The notes: generated from the sequence alone by a model not told the origin. DNA of 47,371 nucleotides from Paenibacillaceae bacterium (GCA_004134985.1 REGQ01000029.1:33394-80764); one strand, 5' to 3'; shown: positions 8,652 to 16,793, numbered from the stretch's first letter. Numbers and translations: made by a program.

Positions 8652-9536
8652 ATGAAAGCGTACACGATAAGCGACAAATTAGTGGCCTGGTTGGCCTATG
8701 TGTTTATTGGTTTGTTCGTCATTGCCGCCATTATCCCGTTTATGACGATCATCTCGACGTCCTTGACGGATGAGCAGTATATTCGCGCCAACGGCTTTGA
8801 TATTTTCCCCCATGCGATTACGCTGGAAGCCTACAAATATGTGCTTGGCCGCGGCTCCTCGATTCTGGGCGCCTATCAGGTTACGCTGTTCGTGACCTTT
8901 GCTGGCACAGCCTTCAGCCTGTTGCTTACAACGATGATGGCCTTTGCGCTGTCCAGGCGCGAATGGAGGATGAGCGTGCCGATCTCGTTTTTCGTCTATT
9001 TCACGATGCTGTTTAACGGCGGAATTGTGCCCTGGTACATTGTGACCACCAAGTATTTGCATCTGTATGACAGCCTGGCGGCGCTTATCGTGCCGTATGC
9101 CATCAACGCGTTTAATCTGATTGTCCTCCGCAGCTTTTTTTCGACGATTGACAACGCTATATTTGAGGCTGCGAGAATAGACGGGGCGAATGATATCAAA
9201 TTGCTGTTCAACATCGCTTTGCCGCTTGCGATGCCGGGGCTGGCGACGATTGGCCTGTTCTATTCGATCAGCTATTGGAACGACTGGTGGCTTGCCTTGA
9301 TGCTCGTCAGCGATCGCGAGCTGTACCCGTTGCAGCTTCTCATTCGGGCGATTACGTCCAATATTTCATATGCCGCATCCAGCGGAGTGAACTCCTCGAT
9401 TGCCGCCGCCGCAATTCCGAAGGAAGGCGTGAAGATGGCAACGACGGTGCTGACGATTGGTCCCATAATTTTGCTGTATCCGTTCCTGCAGCGCTATTTC
9501 GTGAAGGGTTTGACAATCGGAAGCGTGAAGGGCTAG
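8652..9536 (+). CDS. Sugar ABC transporter permease, LplC/YtcP type
   Basis: A 294-residue membrane protein, six TM segments, GGAG 9 bases before ATG 8652, 30 bp after the first permease. N-terminal YVFIGLFVIAAIIPFMTIISTSL and EAA loop (AIFEAARIDGANDIKLLFNIALPLAMPG, about 175-200) identify the second permease of an Lpl/Ytc oligosaccharide importer. The C-terminus ends in the family-typical FVKGLTIGSVKG. Cotranscribed with its partner. Confidence 0.94.
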   Translation: MKAYTISDKLVAWLAYVFIGLFVIAAIIPFMTIISTSLTDEQYIRANGFDIFPHAITLEAYKYVLGRGSSILGAYQVTLFVTFAGTAFSLLLTTMMAFALSRREWRMSVPISFFVYFTMLFNGGIVPWYIVTTKYLHLYDSLAALIVPYAINAFNLIVLRSFFSTIDNAIFEAARIDGANDIKLLFNIALPLAMPGLATIGLFYSISYWNDWWLALMLVSDRELYPLQLLIRAITSNISYAASSGVNSSIAAAAIPKEGVKMATTVLTIGPIILLYPFLQRYFVKGLTIGSVKG

Positions 9537-9612
9537 CACAGATTCAATCGAATATGCAATCCGCAAGGATTTGTATAGATAATGCTTTTACAATAATTCG
9601 GGAGGTCAAAGG

Positions 9613-11127
9613 ATGAAAAAGCCAGTCAGCAAGAAATGGTTCAGTTTGATGGTTGGATTGTCGTTTGCAATTATCTTGGGAGCATGCTCGGGCAACAGCG
9701 CTCCGGCGGACAATCCGTCCGGCACCGCTGACAGCGGCCAGGCAACAGGAGGAGAGAAGGAGGAGCTTAAGACCGTTACCTTAAATATCGTATACCCCGG
9801 CGATCCGCAGCCCGATCAGGACAATGTGACAGCCGAACTGGAGAAAAAGTTGGCTGAGGACGGTATCCCTGTCAAGCTGAACTATCAATATATTCCTTGG
9901 GGCGATTACTTCCAGAAGCTTCCGATTATGCTGTCGACAGGCAATCAGGTGGACATTATGTGGACGGACCCCGCCTTGCTCGGCACGTTCGTCAAGTCCA
10001 ATTCCATCGCACCGCTGGATGATGCATTAGCGCAATTCGGCCCGGATATTATGGCTGCGCTGGACTCCAAATATTGGCCGCCTGTTACGGTGAACGGAAT
10101 GAAATACGGTGTGCCGGCGGGAGCGCTGGGTACAACAAAGGGCTACTATACCGCTACAATACGCAAGGATCTGCGCGAGAAATACGGGCTGCCGGAAATT
10201 CAGACCCTGGACGATCTGGTTGCCTTCGCGGAGGCAGTCAAAACCAACAATCCGGAGATGCTTGTATTCAATGAGCCGCCTGCGGCCTTCCATAGGGGAG
10301 AAGTGCTGCAAAGCACAAGCCTGGACGGCATTGTCTTCAATTACGGGACCTTGAAGGCTGAAGCCAAGTATGACCGCCCGGACGCAATGGAGGACGCCAG
10401 CTTCCTGCGCATGCTGTACGACAAGGGCTATATCGATAAGGACGTGATGGTGGGCCGCGATATCCGCGCCGACTTTAACTCCGGCAAAGCGGCGATTGGC
10501 GGTGGCGATGTCTATGAATATAATAACTACTATCGCAATATCGCCGTGGAAGGCGCCGAGGTGGAATTTATCAAACTTTTGCTGACAGAAGAGCCGTACA
10601 TGCCGACCACGACATGGAACTTCCAAAGCATAGCGGCCACCTCCAAAAATATTGACCGAGCGATTATGTTCTTGAACTGGATTCAACAAAATGAAGAAAA
10701 CTACGATATGATGACCAACGGTTTGAAAGGCGTTCATTTCGACGTTAAGGATGGAGCCATTGTGGTGCCCGAAGGCGTGGACGCGACCTTGATCGGTTAT
10801 GCGCCGCCGGAGTGGATGTGGCAAAATCCGCAATTTCTGAAGCCCAAAGCCTCCGATGCGCCCGACTTTATGCAGCAGCTGCAAGACTTCGACAAGTCAA
10901 CTGAACTCATGAGTCCCATTATGGGCTTTAACTTCGATCAGACGCCTGTTAAAACGGAGATTGCCGCGCTCAGCACGATTGAAAACAAATACAAATACGG
11001 TATCGCATCGGGCGTGCTTGATCCCGAGGAGGCGATTCCGCAATACAGCGAGGAGCTGAAGAAAGCGGGTCTGTCGAAGGTGATGGAGGAGTTCCAGAAG
11101 CAGGTTGACGCCTTTCTTGAATTATAG
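9613..11127 (+). CDS. Extracellular sugar-binding lipoprotein, LplA type with DUF3502 C-terminus
   Basis: A 504-residue lipoprotein. The signal peptide ends at lipobox LGAC with the modified Cys at residue 25, followed by a Ser/Gly/Thr-rich linker. Mature-domain features typical of family-1-like solute-binding proteins: QVDIMWTDPALLGTFVKSN, YGVPAGALGTTKGYY, PTTTWNFQSIAATSKN. The last 70 residues (GFNFDQTPVKTEIAALSTI and on) match the DUF3502 tail common in Paenibacillus oligosaccharide-binding proteins. GGGAGG lies just before the start. It would capture the glycan and deliver it to the two upstream-encoded permeases. The ligand is not predictable from sequence. Confidence 0.93.
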   Translation: MKKPVSKKWFSLMVGLSFAIILGACSGNSAPADNPSGTADSGQATGGEKEELKTVTLNIVYPGDPQPDQDNVTAELEKKLAEDGIPVKLNYQYIPWGDYFQKLPIMLSTGNQVDIMWTDPALLGTFVKSNSIAPLDDALAQFGPDIMAALDSKYWPPVTVNGMKYGVPAGALGTTKGYYTATIRKDLREKYGLPEIQTLDDLVAFAEAVKTNNPEMLVFNEPPAAFHRGEVLQSTSLDGIVFNYGTLKAEAKYDRPDAMEDASFLRMLYDKGYIDKDVMVGRDIRADFNSGKAAIGGGDVYEYNNYYRNIAVEGAEVEFIKLLLTEEPYMPTTTWNFQSIAATSKNIDRAIMFLNWIQQNEENYDMMTNGLKGVHFDVKDGAIVVPEGVDATLIGYAPPEWMWQNPQFLKPKASDAPDFMQQLQDFDKSTELMSPIMGFNFDQTPVKTEIAALSTIENKYKYGIASGVLDPEEAIPQYSEELKKAGLSKVMEEFQKQVDAFLEL

Positions 11128-11168
11128 GAAAGTATATGATTTCGCCGTACTTTCTCTATAATTCTCGG

Positions 11169-11291
11169 AACGAAACGCGCCCCGCCGCCAAAGGACGGCG
11201 TAGCCGTTTCGCCTTGCCGTAAGTCAATAAACGGCGGATGGCAGGAGCGTCTCTTATCCTTGCACCTCGCGGGACAAGAATAGGAGACGCT
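11169..11291. other. Two strong hairpins between the binding-protein gene and the next gene
   Basis: Hairpin 1 (11171-11211): outer stem CGAAACG/CGTTTCG with a nested CGCCG/CGGCG stem (11183-11200). Hairpin 2: a 17-base arm at 11246-11262 pairs with 11275-11291 with 15 Watson-Crick pairs and two wobble-type positions. Neither is followed by a T run, so they are not standard terminators. A probable role is stabilising or processing the upstream mRNA, giving more binding protein than downstream product, as is common after substrate-binding-protein genes. Confidence 0.65.
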
Positions 11292-11343
11292 GCGCGCCTC
11301 GACAGACGAGGAGAAAACATGACTATATAGTGGGAGGATGAAA

Positions 11344-14046
11344 ATGATGGCTGTATGCAAACGAGCGGCAATAACCGGATTATTGGGCTTGGCGCTGCTG
11401 TTGTCCCTTGCCGTTGGGGTTTCCGCAAATAACGGCTTTGCCGCCGAATACGTTGCGGAGAGCGCATCGTCGATTACCCTTCACCCGGGTGAAACAAAAA
11501 ACTTTTGGGTCGAACTCAGAAATACGGGCACAGAGCCGTGGCTATTCGGATGGCCGAGCCATGAAGTGGTGCTGGCCCATACGGACAGCAGTTATTCCCA
11601 TGAAACAAGCTCCCTGTACAGCGGCAACAATAGCTGGCTGACGTACAGCAGGCCGGCGGCGCCTAACTATGCGGGCATTCAGAGCGGCGGAATCGGCCGA
11701 TTTGAATTTAACGTGACGGGTCAGGAAGAGATCGGCACAACTCGCATGTATCTGCGTCCGGTCAAGGCGGACGGAACGTTCCTGAACAATCTAGGCATCT
11801 GGGTGGATATTACGGTTGTGCCTTATCCGGAACATACGGCATCCGTCGGTTCGCCTGTCGCCAATCAGGCAGCGGTGAGCTGGGCCAAATCCACGGCGAA
11901 CAACTTCGGTTCCTACCGCATTTACAAGTTTCCGAAAACGTACCCCGTGCTGAGGTATTACAGCGGCGGCGACTGGAGCAAAAACTTTCAATATTTGCCG
12001 CAGCTGCACCCTTACTATTTGGACCAGACTATTACGGATGTCAATACGCTGTCCTATCTCAGCTCGATAGAGGCGGACAAAAGCTATGTGTATATTGTCG
12101 ATGTCATTGATGTAAGCGGAAACATTATCGCCCGGTCCGCGCAGCTGGAGGCGCGCAATGTGTCCGGCTATACCGTGAAGCCCCAGGAAAGGGGGCAAAG
12201 GCTTTATTACGATCCGCAATTGGGCGATTACCGCAATACGGAAACCAGAGGGTACATTGAGAGCAACATGCGCTGGAGCACCGACTCCTCGGAAATCCTG
12301 TTCGGTCTGAAGGTTCTTCCCGAAACCTATGCGCTTGCATCGACGCAGCAACTGGCCGATTTCGTGAAGGAAAGCATGCCGCGAGGCTTGCCGACCCATC
12401 GCTGGGCCGACTTTATGTACGGACAGGGCGCGAGCGTATATGTCGATCCGCAATTGCGATTTGACAACGGCGTCTATGAGGTGACGGGAGATTTGTCCGT
12501 ACCGCGGCTGACCTTCTACGAAAGCACATACGGGTCCAAGGAGCTTGGCGCGCTTCGTTTCGCATACGGCTATGACGGTCTTGAACCGATTGAAATCGCG
12601 AACCCGGATGTCAGGACTGTGGACTTTGATGAAGAAACCAATACGATGCTCATCAGCTTCTCCAAGCAAGAAAACAATGTGCGTGTTCAGTTTGACGTCA
12701 GCATTCATGGGGGAGTGATTGAGGTGGAGGGCAGCCTTACGCCCATTCAAGGTTCCGTTTCCAATCCGCGCCTCATTGTCAATGCGCGCAATGACGACGG
12801 CATCGGCGATGCCGACTATTTTGCTTCGGTCAAGCAATGGGGCAGCGATGCGTGGCTGCTGTACGATGACGGAAAAGGTTTTGTTCGGGGCGAGGATTTG
12901 GCCAAAAACAACCCGGCCCGTTTCGAAGGCATTTTGCAATCCAACGGCAGCTCTTACTTCAAATACAACGGTACGCTTGCTCAAGGGCAAGCCTGGCAGG
13001 AATATTTGGAGAAAATCAGATTTGGCTCCCATATGCTGGGCGGAACCGCCGATCATTATGAACCGACGGAATATGATTCCGCGACATACGACAATTATTT
13101 GTTCGGACGGCTGATGAATTACGGCTATCCGGTTATGGGACTGGCTTCCTGGAGCGCCGGCCATCCGGCGGATACGGAAGCCAAGGCGAGTCTGGACAGC
13201 GCCATCGGCATTATGTATCAGAATATGCTGAGCTATCCTGCCCATAACTGGTCCTCATTCGAGGACAAGGACAACGGCTCTCTGTTTTGGGGCGAGCTGG
13301 GGCCGCTGCTGTACGGTCTGGCGGTTATGGCCGAGCAGGATTCCGTTACGCTGATCTACGGCAAAACCTATGAGGAGCTTGCCCAGTTTGTATACGACAG
13401 GCTTCCGGCCGGGGCAACGGGACTGTTCGCAGTCGATAATGACGGTTTGGGCAATGCGATCTACGGCATCCGCAAGTTTAGGGGCATTCATGATGCCAAA
13501 GCGGCCAATTACGAGACACATTTGCTAACCATTAACGAGGCGAACAATCAAGGCTATTACACCACCAAGACGTATCTGGGTTATGCGGACAGGCATAGCG
13601 CCGCGGCGCTGAATGCGCTCAGCCACTTCCTGCAGCTGCCGCAGTGGGACACGCAGGACGCCCTGATTATCCGCAATTCGCTGGGTTATGCGGGGATGGG
13701 CGAGTCGCAGGCATGGGGCCAAATCGTATTCGACGAGCTGGAGCAACAATACGGCGGGGTGTACCCGATTCTGATCGGCACCGATACGCCGCATCATAAT
13801 CAGCCTGTTCAATTGACTCAGATTGGCTGGAATGCCGGAACAGAAACGCTGAGTATGAGCTTCAATCGTCCGTTCGAGGAGCTGAGCGTGTACACCGGCA
13901 GCGCCGGTCTTGCCGAAGTAAGACTGAATGGGCAGCTGCTGACCGCCAGCACGGATTATACCTTTGACGAGCTGACCCATATTCTGAGAATTAAGGCGAC
14001 GAATGGGGCGGTGGGGGCGTTTGCCATTGCTATAACGGTTGAATAG
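11344..14046 (+). CDS. Large secreted protein of unknown function, NBR1-like/FN3-like N-terminus
   Basis: About 900 residues. GGGAGG abuts the ATG at 11338, so the ATG at 11344 (6-base spacing) or 11347 is the better start. A cleavable signal peptide (ITGLLGLALLLSLAVGVSA) is followed by an Ig-like domain resembling the NBR1 central domain (LHPGETKNFWVELRNTGTEPW), then an FN3-like segment (AAVSWAKSTANNFGSYRIYK). Residues about 270-540 are beta-rich. Residues about 560-820 are rich in Trp, Tyr, His and acidic residues (HNWSSFEDKDNGSLFWGELGP; YADRHSAAALNALSHFLQLPQW), like a helical-barrel carbohydrate-active domain. No known catalytic signature was recognised. Its place between the sugar-binding protein and a GH38-like gene suggests an extracellular glycan-degrading or glycan-binding enzyme. 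The next gene starts 11 bp downstream. Confidence 0.7.
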   Translation: MMAVCKRAAITGLLGLALLLSLAVGVSANNGFAAEYVAESASSITLHPGETKNFWVELRNTGTEPWLFGWPSHEVVLAHTDSSYSHETSSLYSGNNSWLTYSRPAAPNYAGIQSGGIGRFEFNVTGQEEIGTTRMYLRPVKADGTFLNNLGIWVDITVVPYPEHTASVGSPVANQAAVSWAKSTANNFGSYRIYKFPKTYPVLRYYSGGDWSKNFQYLPQLHPYYLDQTITDVNTLSYLSSIEADKSYVYIVDVIDVSGNIIARSAQLEARNVSGYTVKPQERGQRLYYDPQLGDYRNTETRGYIESNMRWSTDSSEILFGLKVLPETYALASTQQLADFVKESMPRGLPTHRWADFMYGQGASVYVDPQLRFDNGVYEVTGDLSVPRLTFYESTYGSKELGALRFAYGYDGLEPIEIANPDVRTVDFDEETNTMLISFSKQENNVRVQFDVSIHGGVIEVEGSLTPIQGSVSNPRLIVNARNDDGIGDADYFASVKQWGSDAWLLYDDGKGFVRGEDLAKNNPARFEGILQSNGSSYFKYNGTLAQGQAWQEYLEKIRFGSHMLGGTADHYEPTEYDSATYDNYLFGRLMNYGYPVMGLASWSAGHPADTEAKASLDSAIGIMYQNMLSYPAHNWSSFEDKDNGSLFWGELGPLLYGLAVMAEQDSVTLIYGKTYEELAQFVYDRLPAGATGLFAVDNDGLGNAIYGIRKFRGIHDAKAANYETHLLTINEANNQGYYTTKTYLGYADRHSAAALNALSHFLQLPQWDTQDALIIRNSLGYAGMGESQAWGQIVFDELEQQYGGVYPILIGTDTPHHNQPVQLTQIGWNAGTETLSMSFNRPFEELSVYTGSAGLAEVRLNGQLLTASTDYTFDELTHILRIKATNGAVGAFAIAITVE

Positions 14047-14057
14047 GAGACTGAAGC

Positions 14058-14807
14058 ATGAAGCTTAAGAAGAAATGGACGCTTTGTTTGGTTCATCATA
14101 CGCATACGGATATTGGCTATACGGATCGGCAGGAAAAAATTGAGCGTTATCACGACCAGTATATTAATCAGCCTGTTCGCCTGCAGCGGGAAAAACCCGG
14201 CTTTAAGTGGGTGTGCGAGACCGTTTGGGCCGTGGAGCAATATCTGGGCAGGGCCGGCAAGGAGCAAATCGAGGCCTTCGAAGCGGCGGTGCGGGGCGGA
14301 AGTATTGAGGTGACGGGCAATTATCTCAATCTGACGGAGCTGGCGGATGATCGGATGGTTGGCGAGGCGGTGGAGAGCGCCGCCGCTTACGGACGCAGGC
14401 TTGGCGTTCCGGTCAGGAGCGCCATGACCGCCGATGTGAACGGCTATAGCCGCGATTATGCCCGGGCGCTTGCGGAGCATGGTGTCAACCAGCTTTTTGC
14501 TTGCGTGCATACGCATCACGGGAGGTACCCCGCCAGACGGAAGCAGCATCCTTTCTGGTGGGAGGTCTGAGCGGGCGAGCGGCTGCTGGTCTGGAACGGT
14601 GAGCATTATATGATTGGCAACGATTTGGGGCTGGTCCCGGGCGGGCTGCAATCGTATCTGATCAAGGATGAATTCGGGCCGCCTTGGTCGCTTGTGGACG
14701 AGGAGCAATTGTGGCTGCGGCGCATCTCGCGTTATTTGGGCCAACTGGAGGAGGAGCGGTACCCGTTTGACTTTGTCCCGGTGACAGTGGCGGGCAGGGA
14801 GGGTTGA
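14058..14807 (+). pseudogene. Truncated GH38/DUF5054-like alpha-mannosidase gene with internal stop
   Basis: The product begins CLVHHTHTDIGYTDRQEKI, the N-terminal metal-site motif (H-x-H-x-D-x-G) of GH38-like/DUF5054 hydrolases, and continues with VCETVWAVEQYL and TADVNGYSRDYARALAEHG (the conserved catalytic-Asp region). A TGA interrupts at 14568-14570 after PFWWEV, but the same frame resumes as GERLLVWNGEHYMIGNDLG and runs to TGA 14807. The local DNA suggests one G lost and one G gained within about 15 bases. Family members are several hundred residues longer; this copy is cut off where copy A of the duplicated block begins. Alpha-mannosidase identity fits the DUF1861 neighbour. Probably inactive. 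Confidence 0.8.
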
Positions 14808-14835
14808 ATGCCGCACAGATAAGAAAATGTAGTGA

Positions 14836-14965
14836 TATTGAAGCCATTCAGAAGTATGACAGTGTTGTTCCGGCCTTGCCGTATATTGGTCTGCTCCTTG
14901 GTGTCTCTGTGCTCTGCTATGGCTTGGCGTTATTCAATACAAGCAGGAAAAGAGGCGCTGTTTGA
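14836..14965 (+). pseudogene. 3' fragment of an ABC-2 permease gene
   Basis: Reads IEAIQKYDSVVPALPYIGL then LLGVSVLCYGLALFNTSRKRGAV and stop. It is clearly homologous to the last 40 residues of the intact permease ending at 33058 but differs at about 10% of bases, whereas the DNA just downstream is almost identical between the copies. It has no start and is fused to the truncated GH38 gene, so it marks a recombination junction. Confidence 0.88.
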
Positions 14966-15068
14966 GGCTGCAAGTACGTTTGTATACCGTGCCTTCTAAT
15001 CCCAGGCACATAATGGCAATTGTTATTGAGCATTCTAAAGAATGATTAAAGCGAAGGAGGGAACAGAC

Positions 15069-15242
15069 ATGTCCAACCAATACAATAACAGCAAGCATGA
15101 TCCGGAGAACTCGCAGAATAATGAGCAAGAGAAGCCAAGCGAGCACGGGGAGCTGCGAAACGGCCGGCTCAGCATGATCAAGAACAACAATCCGGTATCT
15201 GGCGAGCCAGCCAATGAATATTTGAGCAATAAGAACGACTGA
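15069..15242 (+). CDS. Small hydrophilic 57-aa protein (copy A)
   Basis: Strong ribosome site (GAAGGAGGGAACAGAC before ATG 15069). The product begins MSNQYNNSKHDPENSQ and is rich in Asn, Glu and Lys with no hydrophobic segment, so it should be soluble and possibly disordered. It is identical in amino-acid sequence to the 33153 copy. It is followed by a bidirectional terminator. Function unknown; the size and composition resemble small spore- or stress-associated proteins of Bacillales, but no family is claimed. Confidence 0.65.
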   Translation: MSNQYNNSKHDPENSQNNEQEKPSEHGELRNGRLSMIKNNNPVSGEPANEYLSNKND

Positions 15243-15252
15243 GCGAATCATC

Positions 15253-15284
15253 ATCGCCCTGCCCTAATAATAGGGCAGGGCGAT
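15253..15284. terminator. Bidirectional intrinsic terminator (copy A)
   Basis: Perfect 14-bp stem ATCGCCCTGCCCTA / TAGGGCAGGGCGAT with loop ATAA, between two convergent small genes. The downstream T tract is short. Confidence 0.85.
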
Positions 15285-15327
15285 TTGAGTTGCAACGCTA
15301 TTTCTTCCGTCTGTTACGCCATCGATC

Positions 15328-15591
15328 CTAATTGTCCCCAGGCTTAAAGAACCGAAATCCGTGCTTCTTGATAAACAAATAGTGCACCAACAATCCGAGC
15401 AGGGGAAAGCCAACTAACCAGCCGAAGGTCCAGGCGCTTCCCAAGGTGTAGTGAGAAATGACAGTAATTCCAAGAAACCCTCCGTACCGAAGAGCCACGA
15501 TCCAGAATACATCCTTCCTGACGAAGGAGTAGAACAGGTATCGGCCAATGCTAAGAATGGAAGCGGCGATTGCTAGTTCCAACCACAACAC
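15328..15591 (-). CDS. Small membrane protein (copy A, C-terminally shortened)
   Basis: 87 residues from a GTG start at 15591 with GAGGAGG about 7 bases upstream. Three hydrophobic segments are visible (WLELAIAASILSIGRYLFYSF; YGGFLGITVISHYTLGSAW; WLVGFPLLGLLVHYLFI), then a basic KKHGFRFFKPGDN tail. It matches the 97-aa copy at 33382-33675, but one base change turns the Tyr codon after GDN into TAG, removing ten residues (YDRWRNRRKK). Function unknown. Confidence 0.65.
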   Translation of the reverse strand: MLWLELAIAASILSIGRYLFYSFVRKDVFWIVALRYGGFLGITVISHYTLGSAWTFGWLVGFPLLGLLVHYLFIKKHGFRFFKPGDN

Positions 15592-15689
15592 GATGGTTCC
15601 TCCTCAACCGATTTTTCTCTTCAATTAACTTGGTGTAAAAAGTTTGCCTAATGCAATTTTATTGCGTTGCAGAAAAACTGTCAACTAAA

Positions 15690-15991
15690 TACTTTGAAGG
15701 CTGTGATCCGTTTACCTTAGCACAAATGGCGGACATGATTTCTCCATAGTATGCCTTGTGGGAGCAGCGGGATTTTATACGCCGGGCGGAGCTGTTCCGG
15801 GTGCCAGTGAACAAGCGGTATGAGCGCATGTCGCAGGGGAAGCGCAAGAAGGTTGCCCTGACTTTGGCTCTAAGCAGCCAAGCGCCATTGCGCTCCTCGA
15901 TGAACCGACCAGCGGGCTTGATATTGGAAGCCGCAACCGGTTGAAGCAAATGCTGCTTGAAGATGCGGAGCGCCATATATGCAGCACTTGA
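15690..15991 (+). pseudogene. ABC-transporter ATPase remnant (copy A)
   Basis: Conceptual translation gives YFEGCDPFTLAQMADMISP, TAG, YALWEQRDFIRRAELF, then RYERMSQGKRKKVALTLAL (signature motif) and, after a frameshift, IALLDEPTSGLDIGSRNRL (Walker B and D-loop). Walker A is absent. The internal TAG is shared with copy B, so inactivation predates the duplication. It resembles YtrB-type ATPases of antibiotic/ABC-2 exporters. A short open frame of about 44 codons starting MQHLKKIVDSTDKG follows (15978-16122) and is unidentified. Confidence 0.83.
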
Positions 15992-16135
15992 AAAAAATTG
16001 TTGATAGTACTGACAAAGGAACGGTAATCACCAAAGATCACGGAGACCTTTTCATAAATACGCTTGTCTCACGACTCGACGATATTGAAAAAGACACAAA
16101 ACGAAGCGAGGGGAGAAACTGATTAAGAAATGGAG

Positions 16136-16555
16136 TTTACCCGATAAAGCAGGGCTTTGTTATATTACAGTAGATAAAAAGAACGTACTCAATATGACTG
16201 ATAGAACTACCTTAATCAGATGGTACTAGAAGGAGCAGGAAATTAAGAATGATTCAGATATCCATATTCCTCTCAACAATGAAGAAATTGAAGCAGTCAG
16301 AAAAGATACCAAGGGGATCGTTCCGGAGGATCGTCTAAAAGTAATTGCAAGAAGCAGAAAATATCAGAGTATGCAAAGGAGCTTTTGTCGGCACAGTCAA
16401 TACTTAGTAAATTAAATTTTGTAGTTGTAGCTACTAAGTTTTTGTCTATCTCTATAGAGGAAAGCATAGAGAGCAATGATATTTTATTGAATATTCTAGC
16501 TTTGGTGGACAGACGATTTGTAAAAAAAAGGATTATAAACATGGCTGAGCGGTAA
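16136..16555 (+). pseudogene. SF0329-like protein remnant (copy A, C-terminal part)
   Basis: Frames join as LPDKAGLCYITVDKKNVLN, TTLIRWY, EIKNDSDIHIPLNNEEIEA, IVPEDRLKVIARSRKY and, after another shift, EYAKELLSAQSILSKLNF through ILLNILALVDRRF. This resembles the Bacillales SF0329 family of unknown function (recalled from memory). At least one stop and one frameshift break it. Its first residues are replaced by unrelated sequence at 16077-16135. Copy B instead keeps the N-terminal part and lacks the C-terminal part. Confidence 0.6.
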
Positions 16556-16758
16556 GGCTGAATCCAGTAGGCTTTAACGGTTAACCTACGTAATTTGGTT
16601 TTAAGATGATTCGTTTATCTACTGAAACAAACGAATCAAAAAGAGTGGTACTTGCGAAGGAAAACCTATCGCCTCTTAGCAACAGCCCTTCGCAGTTCAG
16701 CGGCGCAACCGTAACAAAGCGCTAGTAAGAAGACAGATCAGAACTAAAAAACCCATGG
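16556..16758. other. Non-coding interval before the tetR promoter
   Basis: No gene seen. Inverted repeats present: GTAGG...CCTAC (about 16567-16589) and GATTCGTTT...AAACGAATC (about 16607-16637), the latter followed by AAAAAG. They may form leader or terminator structures for the remnant upstream. Confidence 0.4.
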
Positions 16759-16787
16759 TTGACAGGTTATCTATTGAAAGGTAGAAT
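16759..16787 (+). promoter_or_regulatory. tetR promoter with embedded operator; likely leaderless start
   Basis: Consensus promoter TTGACA, 17-base spacer, TAGAAT. An 18-bp operator-like palindrome, TTATCTATTGAAAGGTAG (16767-16784), fills the spacer and enters the -10. The tetR ATG at 16794 is 7 bases after the -10, where transcription should begin, and no Shine-Dalgarno is present, so the mRNA is probably leaderless. Autorepression is the likely logic. Confidence 0.8.
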
Positions 16788-16793
16788 TACATC

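Larger units (their letters stand above)
14836..16281. repeat. Duplicated 1.4-kb block, copy A
   Basis: Corresponds to 32939-34360. Contents in both: ABC permease 3' end, 57-aa ORF, bidirectional terminator, opposite-strand membrane protein, ABC-ATPase pseudogene, SF0329-like remnant. Bases 15069-16076 are nearly identical to 33153-34159. Bases 16077-16135 are unrelated to the 56 bases at 34160-34215. Identity then resumes and ends at CTCAACAATG. Confidence 0.93.

Noticed and set aside
10027-10884. 285-codon antisense open frame in the binding-protein gene
   Set aside because: Shadow of a confident lipoprotein gene.
11246-11291. Hairpin as a rho-independent terminator
   Set aside because: There is no T run after the stem and genes of the same operon continue, so it was recorded as an RNA structure instead.
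11791-13245. 484-codon antisense open frame in the large secreted-protein gene
   Set aside because: A codon-bias shadow: the plus-strand protein has a signal peptide, domains and a ribosome site, while the antisense product does not resemble a protein family.
16556-16758. attC-like integron site or riboswitch before tetR
   Set aside because: The inverted repeats lack the conserved core sites of attC, and no aptamer consensus was recognised; the tetR promoter lies downstream with a leaderless start.
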